A stretch of 52,105 bases of DNA from Candidatus Gastranaerophilales bacterium (lineage in GTDB: Bacteria > Cyanobacteriota > Vampirovibrionia > Gastranaerophilales > Gastranaerophilaceae), in NCBI GenBank assembly GCA_944326535.1, contig CALVEJ010000004.1, forward strand, positions 1 to 52,105, written 5' to 3'. Shown piece by piece: positions 14,750 to 23,022 of the stretch (within the stretch, counting starts at the first letter, position 1; each line of letters starts with the position of its first letter). Below the pieces are notes generated by a model. That model saw only the letters and a list, made by a program, of their open reading frames with translations. It was not told where the DNA came from and ran no database searches. The position numbers were made by a program, and so were the translations under genes.

Positions 14750-15961
14750 ATGGCAGAAATAGCACTGGTAGACTGTAACAATTTTTTTGTATCCTGCGAG
14801 CAGCTTATGAATCCGGCACTCCAAAACAGAGCGGTATGCGTTCTGAGCAACAACGACGGGTGCGTAATTGCCCGTTCAAAAGAAGCAAAAAAGCTTGGAA
14901 TTCCTATGGGTTATCCTCTTTTTAAAGCAAAAAAAGAGTTTAAAAATGTGGTATATGTCTCCCGAAACTTCGGACTTTACCATGATATATCAAACCGTAT
15001 TATGACAAAGCTTTTAAGCTACACACCCGAAGTTGAACAGTACTCTATAGATGAAGCTTTTTTAGACTTGACCGGACTAAAAAAGCTTTACAGATGTTCC
15101 TATGAAGAAATAATTGCAAAAATCAAATACGAAATAGAAACAGAAATCGGCGTGCCTGTTTCTATTGGTCTTGCTCCGTCAAAAACACTGGCAAAACTGG
15201 CATGCGAAAAAGCAAAAAAAGATGAGGCAAGTTTAGGATTGTGCCGGATACGAAGCAGAGATATAAATGAAATATTAAAAAAAACTTATGTAGAAGATGT
15301 CTGGGGTGTGGGGAAAAACACTGCTGCTCTTTTTCATAAATACGGAATTTATAAATGTTCTGAAATAGTTAAACAGAATGATTTCTGGCTCAAAAAGATT
15401 TGGGGAAAAAGAGGACTTGAGCTGAAAGCCGAACTTTTGGGAAACAGTATATCAAGCGTAAAAAGCAAGATAGAACTACCGAAGTCTATCCAAAAAACTT
15501 GTGCTTTCAGCAAATTTACACAGGACAAAACCTATATAAAAGATTCTTTGCACTATCATACACATCAGGTATGCTCAAAACTCAGAAAATTAGGTCTTCA
15601 GACGGAAATTGTCTGTGTAATGCTGAGGACAAAGGATTTTCGTGTATTTGTTGACAAGATGGTTCTGCCCGAACCATCGGACAGCGAGTTTTTAATAAAT
15701 CAGTATGCCGACAAAATTTTTGAAAAGCTCTATTCTCCTGAAATAATATATCGTTCATCGGGAATTTTTGCGGAAAAACTGACGGAAAAATCAGCATCGC
15801 AGTTGTTCTTGTTTGAAGACAAAAAAGCAGAGAAATCAAAAAAGCTAACCGCACTCTGGGATAATTTTGAGAAAAAATACGGAAGAAATTCTTTCAGTAT
15901 AGGAACAATGAAAGATCCGCAGGAGGAAAACAAAATTCATGGACAAAACTATTTTTCCTGA
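14750..15961 (+). CDS. umuC: Y-family DNA polymerase, UmuC type
   Basis: The 403-residue protein is a UmuC-subfamily translesion polymerase. The catalytic palm has VDCNNFFVSCEQ at the N-terminus and SIDEAFLDL near residue 100. NNDGCVIARSKEAKKLGIPM is the UmuC signature that distinguishes it from DinB. Thumb and little-finger domains follow; the C-terminus is polar. UmuC works with processed UmuD in E. coli; no umuD is present here, so a partner must be elsewhere or be dispensed with. The ATG follows AAGGGAACCCCAAT. Expression is probably LexA-controlled (operator at 14589). Its 3' end overlaps the convergent RWYD gene by 13 bp. Confidence 0.93.
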   Translation: MAEIALVDCNNFFVSCEQLMNPALQNRAVCVLSNNDGCVIARSKEAKKLGIPMGYPLFKAKKEFKNVVYVSRNFGLYHDISNRIMTKLLSYTPEVEQYSIDEAFLDLTGLKKLYRCSYEEIIAKIKYEIETEIGVPVSIGLAPSKTLAKLACEKAKKDEASLGLCRIRSRDINEILKKTYVEDVWGVGKNTAALFHKYGIYKCSEIVKQNDFWLKKIWGKRGLELKAELLGNSISSVKSKIELPKSIQKTCAFSKFTQDKTYIKDSLHYHTHQVCSKLRKLGLQTEIVCVMLRTKDFRVFVDKMVLPEPSDSEFLINQYADKIFEKLYSPEIIYRSSGIFAEKLTEKSASQLFLFEDKKAEKSKKLTALWDNFEKKYGRNSFSIGTMKDPQEENKIHGQNYFS

Positions 15962-16287
15962 TTTTCTTTTTGGGCATTTCTGTCCACACCGATATCTTCA
16001 AGCGTTTTGATAAAGTTTTCGGCAGCTGCTTTTTGAATTTCGGGCGGAACAACCCTGAGAAGTTCAACTGTTTTTGAGATAACAGGATCTTTGTCATACC
16101 AGCGGTTTCCGTTAATGGGTTTAACCATTTCATAGAACTTGTCTATGGTTTCTTTAGATACTTTTTCTTCAATTTTTGCAAGGAAAACTTCTGCCTGAGC
16201 TCTCAATTCATCCTGATAATTTCTCAAAAGCTCAACCACTTCCATTAAAACCGGATCATGATCATACCATCTTTTATATTGAGGCAT
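15949..16287 (-). CDS. Small protein with duplicated RWYD motif (paralog 1)
   Basis: A 112-residue protein made of two similar halves: KRWYDHDPVLMEVVELLRNY and NRWYDKDPVISKTVELLRVV, each followed by a predicted helix (AQAEVFLAKI; AAAENFIKTL). A paralog with the same duplicated motif lies at 20292-20618. No signal peptide, membrane segment or known domain is recognised. The start overlaps the 3' end of murA by 14 bp, implying co-transcription and translational coupling; the 3' end overlaps umuC tail to tail. It is predicted to be cytoplasmic and helical, of unknown function. Confidence 0.75.
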   Translation of the reverse strand: MPQYKRWYDHDPVLMEVVELLRNYQDELRAQAEVFLAKIEEKVSKETIDKFYEMVKPINGNRWYDKDPVISKTVELLRVVPPEIQKAAAENFIKTLEDIGVDRNAQKENQEK

Positions 16288-17605
16288 TTATATTTTCCTT
16301 TACATTAGTAACGCTTGAGTCGGAAATGTCCTTCTCATCATTGTATCTTACTATGTTTGCGCCCAGATTGGCAAATTTTGTTTCAAAAAGTTCATAACCT
16401 CTGTCGATATGGTGCAATGCTTCAATCTCGCTTTCGCCTTCTGCCATAAGCGCAGCAATAATTAACGAGGCTCCGGCACGCAGATCGCTTGCCTTAACAT
16501 TTGCTCCCGTTAGTTTGTCAACACCTCTGACAAGAGCATGGTTTCTTTCCTGATGAATATCCGCACCCATTCTTCTGAGTTCGGGAACTTGCATAAATCT
16601 GTTTTCATAAAGGCTTTCCGTAATAATACTAACGCCGTCTGCCGTAGTGAGCATAGCCATTGCAAGAGCCTGCAAGTCCGTAGGAAATCCCGGATAAGGC
16701 TGTGTAACAATATTAACGGGATTGAGTCTTTGGTTGCAGCTTACTTCAAGAATTGTCGGCTCAATGAGTTTTATATTTGCTCCCATCTTAATCAGTTTTG
16801 AATTGTAAAAAGTCAGATGAGACGGCAAAACATTTTTTATGATGCCCTTGCCTCTTGTAGCAATAATAGCTGCCATATATGTTCCGGCTTCAATTCTGTC
16901 AGGTATTGTTGTGTATTCAATAGGATGCAAATCATCCTGAGTAACACCGTTTATGACAATCTCCGACGTGCCTGCACCGGAAACATCAGCACCCATTGCA
17001 TTCAGGAAGTTTGCCAGATCAACAATTTCGGGTTCCTGTGCGGCATTTTGAATTCTTGTAGCACCTTCAGCAAGGATTGCAGCGAGCATAAGGTTTTCTG
17101 TAGCACCTACAGAAGGAATATCCAGATAAATGTCTGTTCCAACCAGTTTTTCGGCTTTTGCATGGACATAACCGTTTTCGATTTTGATTTCAGCACCGAG
17201 AGATTCAAGCCCCTTAATATGGAAATCAACTCTTCTTTCTCCTATTGCACATCCGCCGGGCAGAGCCACTACAGCTTCTTTACATCTTGTGACCAGAGCA
17301 CCGAGTATGATAAAAGATGCACGCATTTTGCTGACAAGTTCATATTTTGCAGTAATATTCGTAATATCCGTTGCATCTATTGAAACTGTTTTTGCTGCTT
17401 TATTGTGTACTGTTTTTACCCCCAGCCCTTCAATCACTCTCAGCATTATATTTACATCAGTCAGTTCGGGGACATTGTGTATAACAGTTTCACCTTTAGC
17501 AAGGATAGCCGCAGCCATAAGTTTCAGCACGGCATTTTTTGCCCCGCTGATTGAAACTTCGCCATGTAATGCGTTTGAGCCAACAATTTTAAGCTTTTCT
17601 ACCAA
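16274..17605 (-). CDS. murA: UDP-N-acetylglucosamine 1-carboxyvinyltransferase
   Basis: MurA transfers enolpyruvate from PEP to UDP-GlcNAc, the first committed step of peptidoglycan synthesis. The N-terminal SGAKNAVLKLMAAAIL and the loop PGGCAIGERRVDFHIKGLE with the catalytic Cys (the fosfomycin target) are clear. I chose a TTG start at 17605 (LVEKLKIVGSN, 443 residues) because GGAGG lies 5 bases upstream and the family begins there. An in-frame ATG at 17629 would add eight residues (MTSSPEDN) and place that GGAGG inside the gene. The downstream RWYD gene overlaps it and probably shares its transcript. Confidence 0.93.
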   Translation of the reverse strand: MVEKLKIVGSNALHGEVSISGAKNAVLKLMAAAILAKGETVIHNVPELTDVNIMLRVIEGLGVKTVHNKAAKTVSIDATDITNITAKYELVSKMRASFIILGALVTRCKEAVVALPGGCAIGERRVDFHIKGLESLGAEIKIENGYVHAKAEKLVGTDIYLDIPSVGATENLMLAAILAEGATRIQNAAQEPEIVDLANFLNAMGADVSGAGTSEIVINGVTQDDLHPIEYTTIPDRIEAGTYMAAIIATRGKGIIKNVLPSHLTFYNSKLIKMGANIKLIEPTILEVSCNQRLNPVNIVTQPYPGFPTDLQALAMAMLTTADGVSIITESLYENRFMQVPELRRMGADIHQERNHALVRGVDKLTGANVKASDLRAGASLIIAALMAEGESEIEALHHIDRGYELFETKFANLGANIVRYNDEKDISDSSVTNVKENINASI

Positions 17606-17689
17606 ATTATCCTCCGGTGATGATGTCAATCTTTCTATATCATAATATAACCAACATGATTTGTCGTATATAATTTAATTAATGTAAAT

Positions 17690-18982
17690 TTACTGCATAT
17701 GACCTATTTTTTGCAGATATATATTTTTTAAATTCCAGTCATAATGAGGCAGTTCATTTGCCGGAGAGTCTTGCTGCAGCTCTTTTTTTGTAGATTCTGT
17801 CTGCTTTTTTGTTTTTGTATAATTCACGGCAGGCTGTGTTTTTTGCACCTCTCCGGACGGTTTGTTCATAACCGGAGTTATCAATTTCAAATTATTTATA
17901 TTTTCATCTGTTTTTACATCAACAGCCGGCTTGATATTTTCCTCAACCGGTTTTTGAGCCGGAGCAAGAGTGTTCGATACATCGTCTATGTCATCTCTGA
18001 TAGAATCAAAAAGACGTTGATTTGTCTGTTTTTTTGATGGCTGCGTTTGTTGGCGCAGTATAGTTTGTTGTTCTTTTTGAAGCTGCTGCTGCTCTTTTTG
18101 TTTTTCAAGACGTCTTACGTTTTCGATATGTTTTTTCTGCTCACGCTCAAGTCTTTTCTTTTCTATTTTTGTTTTAGTATCCTGCTTGAATTCATTAAAG
18201 TTCTGCTTAACCACATCACCATTGACTGCAGGATAGTAGATTTTTGTTCCTTCATTCACAAATTTGCTTCTCATCTCTACTGATTTTGGTTCTTCAGGAG
18301 GAACAATCCATGGATTTACTTTTTCATCAATAATATTTGTCACATACTCAGACATATTTTTGGAATATTTTTTTACTTTTGCAAGTTGTGCATAACTTGG
18401 CGAAAAATGGACAATACCTATATCATAATTTCTTGCTTCTATATCTCTAAGATACAAATCCTGCCATACAATCCTATATGTACGTTTATCAATCAATGTA
18501 ATAAGAGTAGACAGCTTGTAAGTAGGTTTTACAGGATCCATTCCAGGAACATTAAACTTGTTCCACCAGGTATCCTTCAAAAAATTGCTTTGAACATCCA
18601 GACCGCTTGTAACAAGCAGAAGATAGTCCGCAGGAATGTTTCTTGTAACTCTTTTTAGGTTCACAAAATCAATATTGTAATTGTATTTGTATTCATTTAA
18701 AAAAGTCATATAAAACAGAGGAATATTCTGCTGCGTAATTTTTGACATTGTATCGCCCAAAAGAGGTGCTTTCATCCTGCCCGTCATATTAATACGATTA
18801 ACAATATCTGTAGCAATAATATCTGATGCAGCACCGCAAATCAGATAGTTTGTCCCGTTTCTGTGTCCCGTATCGGTAATTACCGCAACTGTTTTTACGG
18901 GATGAGCCGCAGCACAAAAAGCAGGTGTGCTAACGAACAATCCTAATATCAAAAGAAAAATATATACAACAAATTTTTTCAT
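17690..18982 (-). CDS. Secreted coiled-coil protein of unknown function
   Basis: A 430-residue protein with a signal peptide (KKFVVYIFLLILGLFVSTPA, cleavage near FCAAA). Residues ~30-220 form an alpha/beta-looking domain (VKTVAVITDTGHRNGTNYLI to GIVHFSPSYAQL). Residues ~260-320 are a Lys/Glu/Gln coiled coil (KKRLEREQKKHIENVRRLEK), and the rest is a low-complexity Pro/Lys/Gln tail. The start at 18982 (MKKF) has GGGGATAGG just upstream; an ATG at 18994 adds four residues. It is divergent from cdd. The N-terminal domain vaguely resembles lipoprotein-type regulators of envelope enzymes, but I do not recognise the family. Confidence 0.72.
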   Translation of the reverse strand: MKKFVVYIFLLILGLFVSTPAFCAAAHPVKTVAVITDTGHRNGTNYLICGAASDIIATDIVNRINMTGRMKAPLLGDTMSKITQQNIPLFYMTFLNEYKYNYNIDFVNLKRVTRNIPADYLLLVTSGLDVQSNFLKDTWWNKFNVPGMDPVKPTYKLSTLITLIDKRTYRIVWQDLYLRDIEARNYDIGIVHFSPSYAQLAKVKKYSKNMSEYVTNIIDEKVNPWIVPPEEPKSVEMRSKFVNEGTKIYYPAVNGDVVKQNFNEFKQDTKTKIEKKRLEREQKKHIENVRRLEKQKEQQQLQKEQQTILRQQTQPSKKQTNQRLFDSIRDDIDDVSNTLAPAQKPVEENIKPAVDVKTDENINNLKLITPVMNKPSGEVQKTQPAVNYTKTKKQTESTKKELQQDSPANELPHYDWNLKNIYLQKIGHMQ

Positions 18983-19067
18983 ACCTATCCCCATTATCTT
19001 TAAAATTATTATCTGACATTTTTTATGTATTTATATCCATTAAATACAGGATTTTTACTCGTTCACA

Positions 19068-19081
19068 GTTCAAAATTGAAC
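19068..19081. promoter_or_regulatory. Palindrome between divergent genes
   Basis: GTTCAA-AA-TTGAAC is a perfect 6-bp inverted repeat in the 153-bp gap between the secreted coiled-coil gene and cdd. It could be an operator; there is no second copy to support it. Confidence 0.25.
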
Positions 19082-19135
19082 ATTAATGAAGTAGAATTAT
19101 TTTACACAATCACTATGGGGTAGTATCAAGTTATT

Positions 19136-19525
19136 ATGGATAATTTAGAACTCTTAAATCTTGCAAAAAAAGCCTGCGAAAATGCATATATTCCGTACTC
19201 ACATTTTCCTGTCGGAGCCTGTGCTTTGTATGACACAGGAAACTATTACCTCGGATGTAATGTTGAAAATGCCAGCTATGGACTTACCCTTTGTGCTGAA
19301 AGAAATGCAATGTCAAACGCCGTTGTTGCCGGAGAAAAGGGGAAACTTGTCAAAATAGCTATTTTCTCAAAAAACAGAACAAACTGTATGCCATGCGGAG
19401 CATGCAGACAATGGATGGCTGAGTTTGCAAAAGATAATGATATGCAGATAATTTTGGAAAGCGAAGATTCAAAATGTGCCGTATTTACACTTCATGAACT
19501 TTTGCCTTACGGATTTGAACTGTAA
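19136..19525 (+). CDS. cdd: Cytidine deaminase
   Basis: A 129-residue homotetramer-type cytidine deaminase converting (deoxy)cytidine to (deoxy)uridine in pyrimidine salvage. The zinc site is complete: CNVENASYGLTLCAERNA with the catalytic Glu, and PCGACRQ with the two further Cys ligands. N-terminal IPYSHFPVGA is the substrate-binding segment. Length is typical of the small form. No strong ribosome site precedes the ATG. The convergent tcdA ends 9 bp away and no hairpin terminator is obvious between them. Confidence 0.95.
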   Translation: MDNLELLNLAKKACENAYIPYSHFPVGACALYDTGNYYLGCNVENASYGLTLCAERNAMSNAVVAGEKGKLVKIAIFSKNRTNCMPCGACRQWMAEFAKDNDMQIILESEDSKCAVFTLHELLPYGFEL

Positions 19526-19533
19526 CCGGTATT

Positions 19534-20310
19534 TTAATCAGACATTAGAAAACTTTTCAAGACATACCATCCCATGTAATATCCGGCAACTGCCGGAACA
19601 AATGGCGTTGAACCGGGTATAATTTTATTAAACTCAAAAGTTTCTCCGTTTGCTGTCTTTATATTTTCCGATACGGAAATCTTTTGAAGAACCTGTGGAT
19701 TTTCTCTGCTGCACACAGCGGTAATCCCTGATTCTATCCCCCTCTTTTTGAGCTGGTACAGAACATTTTTTGTAAATGTGCATTTTTTGTTTTCAATGTC
19801 TTTTATGTCAGATATATAAAGTTGTGTTGGGTCTTGCCTGTTGCCTGCACCCATAGATGTAACAACAGGTATTTTATTTTCATAGCAATATGAAAGCAGC
19901 TCTGTCTTTGAGCGCAGGCTGTCTATTGCATCAACTACAAAGTCAGTTTTTTTGTCAAAACAGCTGTTTATATTACCCTCAAAAAAGAAATCATCAATTG
20001 CCGTTACATTAATTTCGGGGTTTATATCTAAAATTCTGTCTTTAAAAAGCTGCGTTTTTTTCTTTCCTACAGAAGAGTTCAGTGCAATAAGCTGGCGGTT
20101 TATATTAGATGCCGATACCGTGTCAAAATCTATAATTGTAAAATTCCCCACTCCGGCTCTTGCAAGAGCTTCAAGGGCAAAGCCGCCAACACCGCCCAGA
20201 CCAAAAACAGTTACATGTTTGTTTTTCAATTTCTGCTGGTTTTTTACACCCCAGATTAATTCATTACGGGAAAAATCAGTCATAACAGCGCCTATTTGAG
20301 TGACATGCAA
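19534..20310 (-). CDS. tcdA: tRNA threonylcarbamoyladenosine dehydratase (ThiF/E1 family)
   Basis: A 258-residue E1-like enzyme. The nucleotide-binding loop GLGGVGGFALEALARAG and DFDTVSASNINRQLIALNSS fit TcdA/CsdL, which dehydrates t6A37 in tRNA to the cyclic form; ThiF and MoeB are alternatives, but the short length and the SRNELIWG start favour TcdA. Two starts are possible. ATG 20310 has GGAAGG seven bases upstream but overlaps the preceding gene by 19 bp; ATG 20283 gives a shorter N-terminus closer to the family and no overlap. It forms a two-gene unit with the RWYD paralog. Confidence 0.85.
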   Translation of the reverse strand: MHVTQIGAVMTDFSRNELIWGVKNQQKLKNKHVTVFGLGGVGGFALEALARAGVGNFTIIDFDTVSASNINRQLIALNSSVGKKKTQLFKDRILDINPEINVTAIDDFFFEGNINSCFDKKTDFVVDAIDSLRSKTELLSYCYENKIPVVTSMGAGNRQDPTQLYISDIKDIENKKCTFTKNVLYQLKKRGIESGITAVCSRENPQVLQKISVSENIKTANGETFEFNKIIPGSTPFVPAVAGYYMGWYVLKSFLMSD

Positions 20311-20618
20311 ATGCCTTCCATGATATTCAAATAATCTGTTTCAGGGAGTGTTGATATTGTTTTTATTGCAACCGAAAGATCCGGATTTTTGTCATACCAG
20401 CGTCTGCCTTTGTTTGTCTGGTAAAGTCCCAGAACCCTCTCAAGACCGATACTCAAAGGAGCGGTTTCATTTTCTCTGTGTACGGTTTTTATTGCACTTG
20501 CAACATTTATAATATCATTGGAAAGTTTGCTTTGTATGGTCGGATGCAGGGTCTTCAAAAGGTTTAATGCCATTTGAGTCTCTTTGTGTTTGTCATACCA
20601 TCTTTTATTGTTCACCAT
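20292..20618 (-). CDS. Small protein with duplicated RWYD motif (paralog 2)
   Basis: A 108-residue protein, paralogous to the one at 15949-16287. It has two motif copies, KRWYDKHKETQMALNLLKTL and RRWYDKNPDLSVAIKTISTL, each followed by a helix (QSKLSNDIINVASAI; YLNIMEGICMSL). The central linker differs from paralog 1. GGGAGGAG lies directly upstream; the ATG at 20618 is close to it and GTG at 20615 is a possible alternative. It overlaps or abuts tcdA, so the two are co-transcribed. No known domain is recognised. Repeat copy 2 and a good plus-strand promoter lie just upstream on the other strand. Confidence 0.75.
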   Translation of the reverse strand: MVNNKRWYDKHKETQMALNLLKTLHPTIQSKLSNDIINVASAIKTVHRENETAPLSIGLERVLGLYQTNKGRRWYDKNPDLSVAIKTISTLPETDYLNIMEGICMSLK

Positions 20619-20680
20619 TCTCCTCCCGATTATTAAATACGGTATACATTATATTTTCTTTTTTAACAAAATACAACAGC

Positions 20681-20709
20681 TTTACAAAGTTGTGATATTA
20701 TTTTATAAA
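20681..20709 (+). promoter_or_regulatory. Promoter ending at repeat copy 2
   Basis: TTTACA (20681-20686), 17 bp, TATAAA (20704-20709). The predicted start point falls in the first few bases of the repeat (20712), so the whole element would be the transcribed leader of rmuC or a separate RNA. Confidence 0.5.
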
Positions 20710-20711
20710 AC

Positions 20712-21030
20712 TGTCCGAGAAAAATTCATGATAAGACTCTACCGAACAAAAACAGCCACAGGCTGTTTTTGTGAGAGGCAAGTGACTTGAACGAATTTTA
20801 GACAAAGCGAACCGCTGAACAAAGTGAAGCGAGTGAGTCTGGCTCCGAAGCTTAACGAAGTTAAGCGTAGACGAGGACACATTGAAAAGGTGAGCAGGTG
20901 ACGGCTGCGGTGATTGTAATCAGACCAGCACGCTGTGGGCGAAGCCCCCAGTGCCACTACGAAGGAAAACGGTGAGTTTTCCGTAGTGTCTGATTACAAA
21001 ACAGCCGGCGGCAACTGCGACACTAGATTA
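20712..21030 (+). repeat. Dispersed structured repeat, copy 2 (319 bp)
   Basis: This is the longest copy. It starts TGTCCGAGAAAAATTCATG and ends GCGACACTAGATTA, 23 bp before the rmuC ATG. The order is: left stem (AAAATTC with GAATTTT) enclosing a hairpin AAAAACAGCC/GGCTGTTTTT; a GACAAAGCGAAC block; hairpin GCTTAAC-gaa-GTTAAGC; core GGACACATTGAAAAGGTGAG; then a long composite right hairpin closed by TGTAATCAGA/TCTGATTACA, with inner GGGC/GCCC and CACTACG/CGTAGTG stems. ORFs here are short, unlike known proteins and not shared between copies. It occupies most of the 435-bp gap 20619-21053. Confidence 0.8.
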
Positions 21031-21053
21031 GATAGGCTTTACGGGAGAAATTT

Positions 21054-22163
21054 ATGAATATCGCAGTCAATATACTTTTGTTTGTTTTAGGGCTTTTGCT
21101 GGGTGCTGCGGCTATGTTTTTTGTTATGAAAAATATGAACAAAAAAAATGAAGAGGACACCCGGAAGGCATATTCTGATATTTACGAGAAAATGCAGCTC
21201 CAGTTTGAAAATCTTTCGAACAGAATTTTCAAAGAAACGACACAGGATTTTTCAAATACTTCAAAAGAAAAAATTGCAGAAATACTTGAACCGTTTAAAG
21301 AAAAATTTGACGAACTCAAAAAGCAATCCACATACAATATTGAGCAGGGTGCAAAACTCGACATGCACATAAAAGAAGTTATAGAAACAGGATTGAAAAT
21401 TTCAAATGACACAAATACACTTGCTTCCGCACTAAAAGGCGATAATATGAAACAGGGAAAATGGGGAGAGCTTATCCTGGAAAAAGTTCTGGAGCTTTCG
21501 GGTCTCAGAAAAGGTGAAGAATATGATACTCAGACGGGTTTTGGCTCAAAAAAACCGGATGCCACCATATTTTTACCTGACAACAAAGCTATATTTATTG
21601 ATGCAAAAACATCTCTGGCTTCATATGATGCATATATAAATGCACAAAATGAGCAAGAGGCTCAAATTGCACTCAAACAGTTTAAAGAGTCCGTAAAAAC
21701 ACATATTGCCGGACTTGCAAAAAGAGAATATTTTGAAATAGAGGATTTTGTTTCACCGGAATATGTTTTGATGTTTATTCCTGTAGAAAGCTGCTATACA
21801 ATGCTTTTTGCCGATAACGGCGAACTCTGGGAACTTGCCTGGAAAAATAAAGTTATGCCGGTCTCACCGTCTACTCTGCTTGCCGCATTAAAAATTATAA
21901 ACAGCTTTAATATGGTAAACAGACAAAACAAAAATGCTCAAGAAATAGCGGGACTAGCCGGAAAAATGATAGACAAATTTGCCGATATGGTAAAAGATTT
22001 GAACGGCATACAGTCAAACCTCGCCAAAGCAATGACAAAGCTTTCCGGACGGGACAATCTCATCCGCCAGTGTGAAAGACTGACCGAACTCGGAGCCAAA
22101 AATGCAAAACAAATTCCCTCTCCGGCGCTGTCTGAAGAAGAAAAAGACACGGTTTCAGTATAA
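21054..22163 (+). CDS. rmuC: RmuC-family DNA recombination protein
   Basis: A 369-residue protein with an N-terminal membrane anchor (VNILLFVLGLLLGAAAMFFV), a coiled-coil stretch (about 30-125) and the RmuC domain (about 130-330: GDNMKQGKWGELILEKVLEL, then DAKTSLASYDAYINA, then VLMFIPVESCYTMLFADN). RmuC limits recombination at inverted repeats and has a restriction-like nuclease fold; its exact activity is unsettled. The ATG follows CGGGAGAAATTT. It lies directly downstream of repeat copy 2, which may provide its leader. A suggestive but unproven link is that RmuC acts on inverted repeats and the leader is one. Confidence 0.92.
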   Translation: MNIAVNILLFVLGLLLGAAAMFFVMKNMNKKNEEDTRKAYSDIYEKMQLQFENLSNRIFKETTQDFSNTSKEKIAEILEPFKEKFDELKKQSTYNIEQGAKLDMHIKEVIETGLKISNDTNTLASALKGDNMKQGKWGELILEKVLELSGLRKGEEYDTQTGFGSKKPDATIFLPDNKAIFIDAKTSLASYDAYINAQNEQEAQIALKQFKESVKTHIAGLAKREYFEIEDFVSPEYVLMFIPVESCYTMLFADNGELWELAWKNKVMPVSPSTLLAALKIINSFNMVNRQNKNAQEIAGLAGKMIDKFADMVKDLNGIQSNLAKAMTKLSGRDNLIRQCERLTELGAKNAKQIPSPALSEEEKDTVSV

Positions 22164-22258
22164 TCAGCCGTGATTTTGTCACAAGAAAGTAAATAATTTT
22201 GCCACACTCCGCAATTTTTAGTAAAATTGTGAAAGACCACAGAATACGGGGTATTTGA

Positions 22259-23011
22259 ATGACACTATCAATTGCAATAACAGGCAAAAGCGGAAGCGGA
22301 AAAACAACCGTAACAAAGAATTTTGTAAAAGTTTTGAAAGAAATGTATCCTGACAAAACTATTCTGCTGTTTGACAATGACCTGTCTACAGAACTGGCTC
22401 ACAGCTATGGTATGGATGTCAGAAATACTATATACGGTATCAGGAGCGGAAAACACGAATACAAAACCGGTATTCCGTCAAAAATGACCAAACAGGAATA
22501 CATTGAATGGGCGCTGGAAGATATTCTTGTCGAAGTGGAAGAAAATGTTGAATTGATAGTCTCATGGCTTGTTCCTTCAAAGGACTGCCGCTGTCCTATT
22601 ACGGGACAGATAAGCGATGCTGTCGTGAAGTTAATAAATCAGTACGATATAGTGGTTTTTGATTGTGAGTTTGACTTAAAATACCTGCATCAGCTCGTGG
22701 ATATACCCATGGATGTGACATTAATCATTGCAAACGCAACTGAAGAATCTGTTTTTCTTGCCCAAAGAATAGAAGAATTTTCCGCAAAATATGCAGCCGG
22801 CGGACAGATGGCTTTGATATTGAACAATGTCGACAATCAACAGTACAACAAGGTTCAGGACTATTTAAACAAATACAGTCTTGAGGTTCTCGGCGTAATT
22901 CCTCAGGATAAAAATCTGTTTGAACACTCTATAGACAAAAACTCAAAAATAGTGGAAGATGCTATAAAATCAATGTATTTTAGACTCAATCTTCCGCAGG
23001 TAATGAACTGA
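22259..23011 (+). CDS. CooC/MinD-like P-loop ATPase
   Basis: A 250-residue SIMIBI-class ATPase. Deviant Walker A GKSGSGKTT carries the signature Lys; DND follows near residue 40 and VVFDCEFDLKYLHQLVDIP near residue 140. A CRC motif (KDCRCP, about residue 105) matches the CxC metal-binding position of CooC, the nickel-insertion ATPase of carbon monoxide dehydrogenase, and the segment IIANATEESVFLAQRIEEFS continues the CooC pattern. It is 11 bp upstream of folD and likely co-transcribed, so a C1-metabolism link is possible, though no CODH gene is visible. A ParA/MinD-like role remains possible. Confidence 0.72.
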   Translation: MTLSIAITGKSGSGKTTVTKNFVKVLKEMYPDKTILLFDNDLSTELAHSYGMDVRNTIYGIRSGKHEYKTGIPSKMTKQEYIEWALEDILVEVEENVELIVSWLVPSKDCRCPITGQISDAVVKLINQYDIVVFDCEFDLKYLHQLVDIPMDVTLIIANATEESVFLAQRIEEFSAKYAAGGQMALILNNVDNQQYNKVQDYLNKYSLEVLGVIPQDKNLFEHSIDKNSKIVEDAIKSMYFRLNLPQVMN

Positions 23012-23022
23012 TAAGGATTTTT

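Noticed and set aside
20698-20957. Minus-strand ORFs inside repeat copies (e.g. 60 and 72 residues with LTFSMCPRLRLT-like stretches)
   Set aside because: They recur only because the repeat recurs, are not in the same register or length in each copy, and lack ribosome sites. They are read-through of a structured non-coding element.
20712-21030. Group II intron or ordinary IS element
   Set aside because: No GUGYG start, domain V or reverse transcriptase is seen. The ends share only TGTC/GACA rather than proper terminal inverted repeats, and no clear target duplication flanks the copies.
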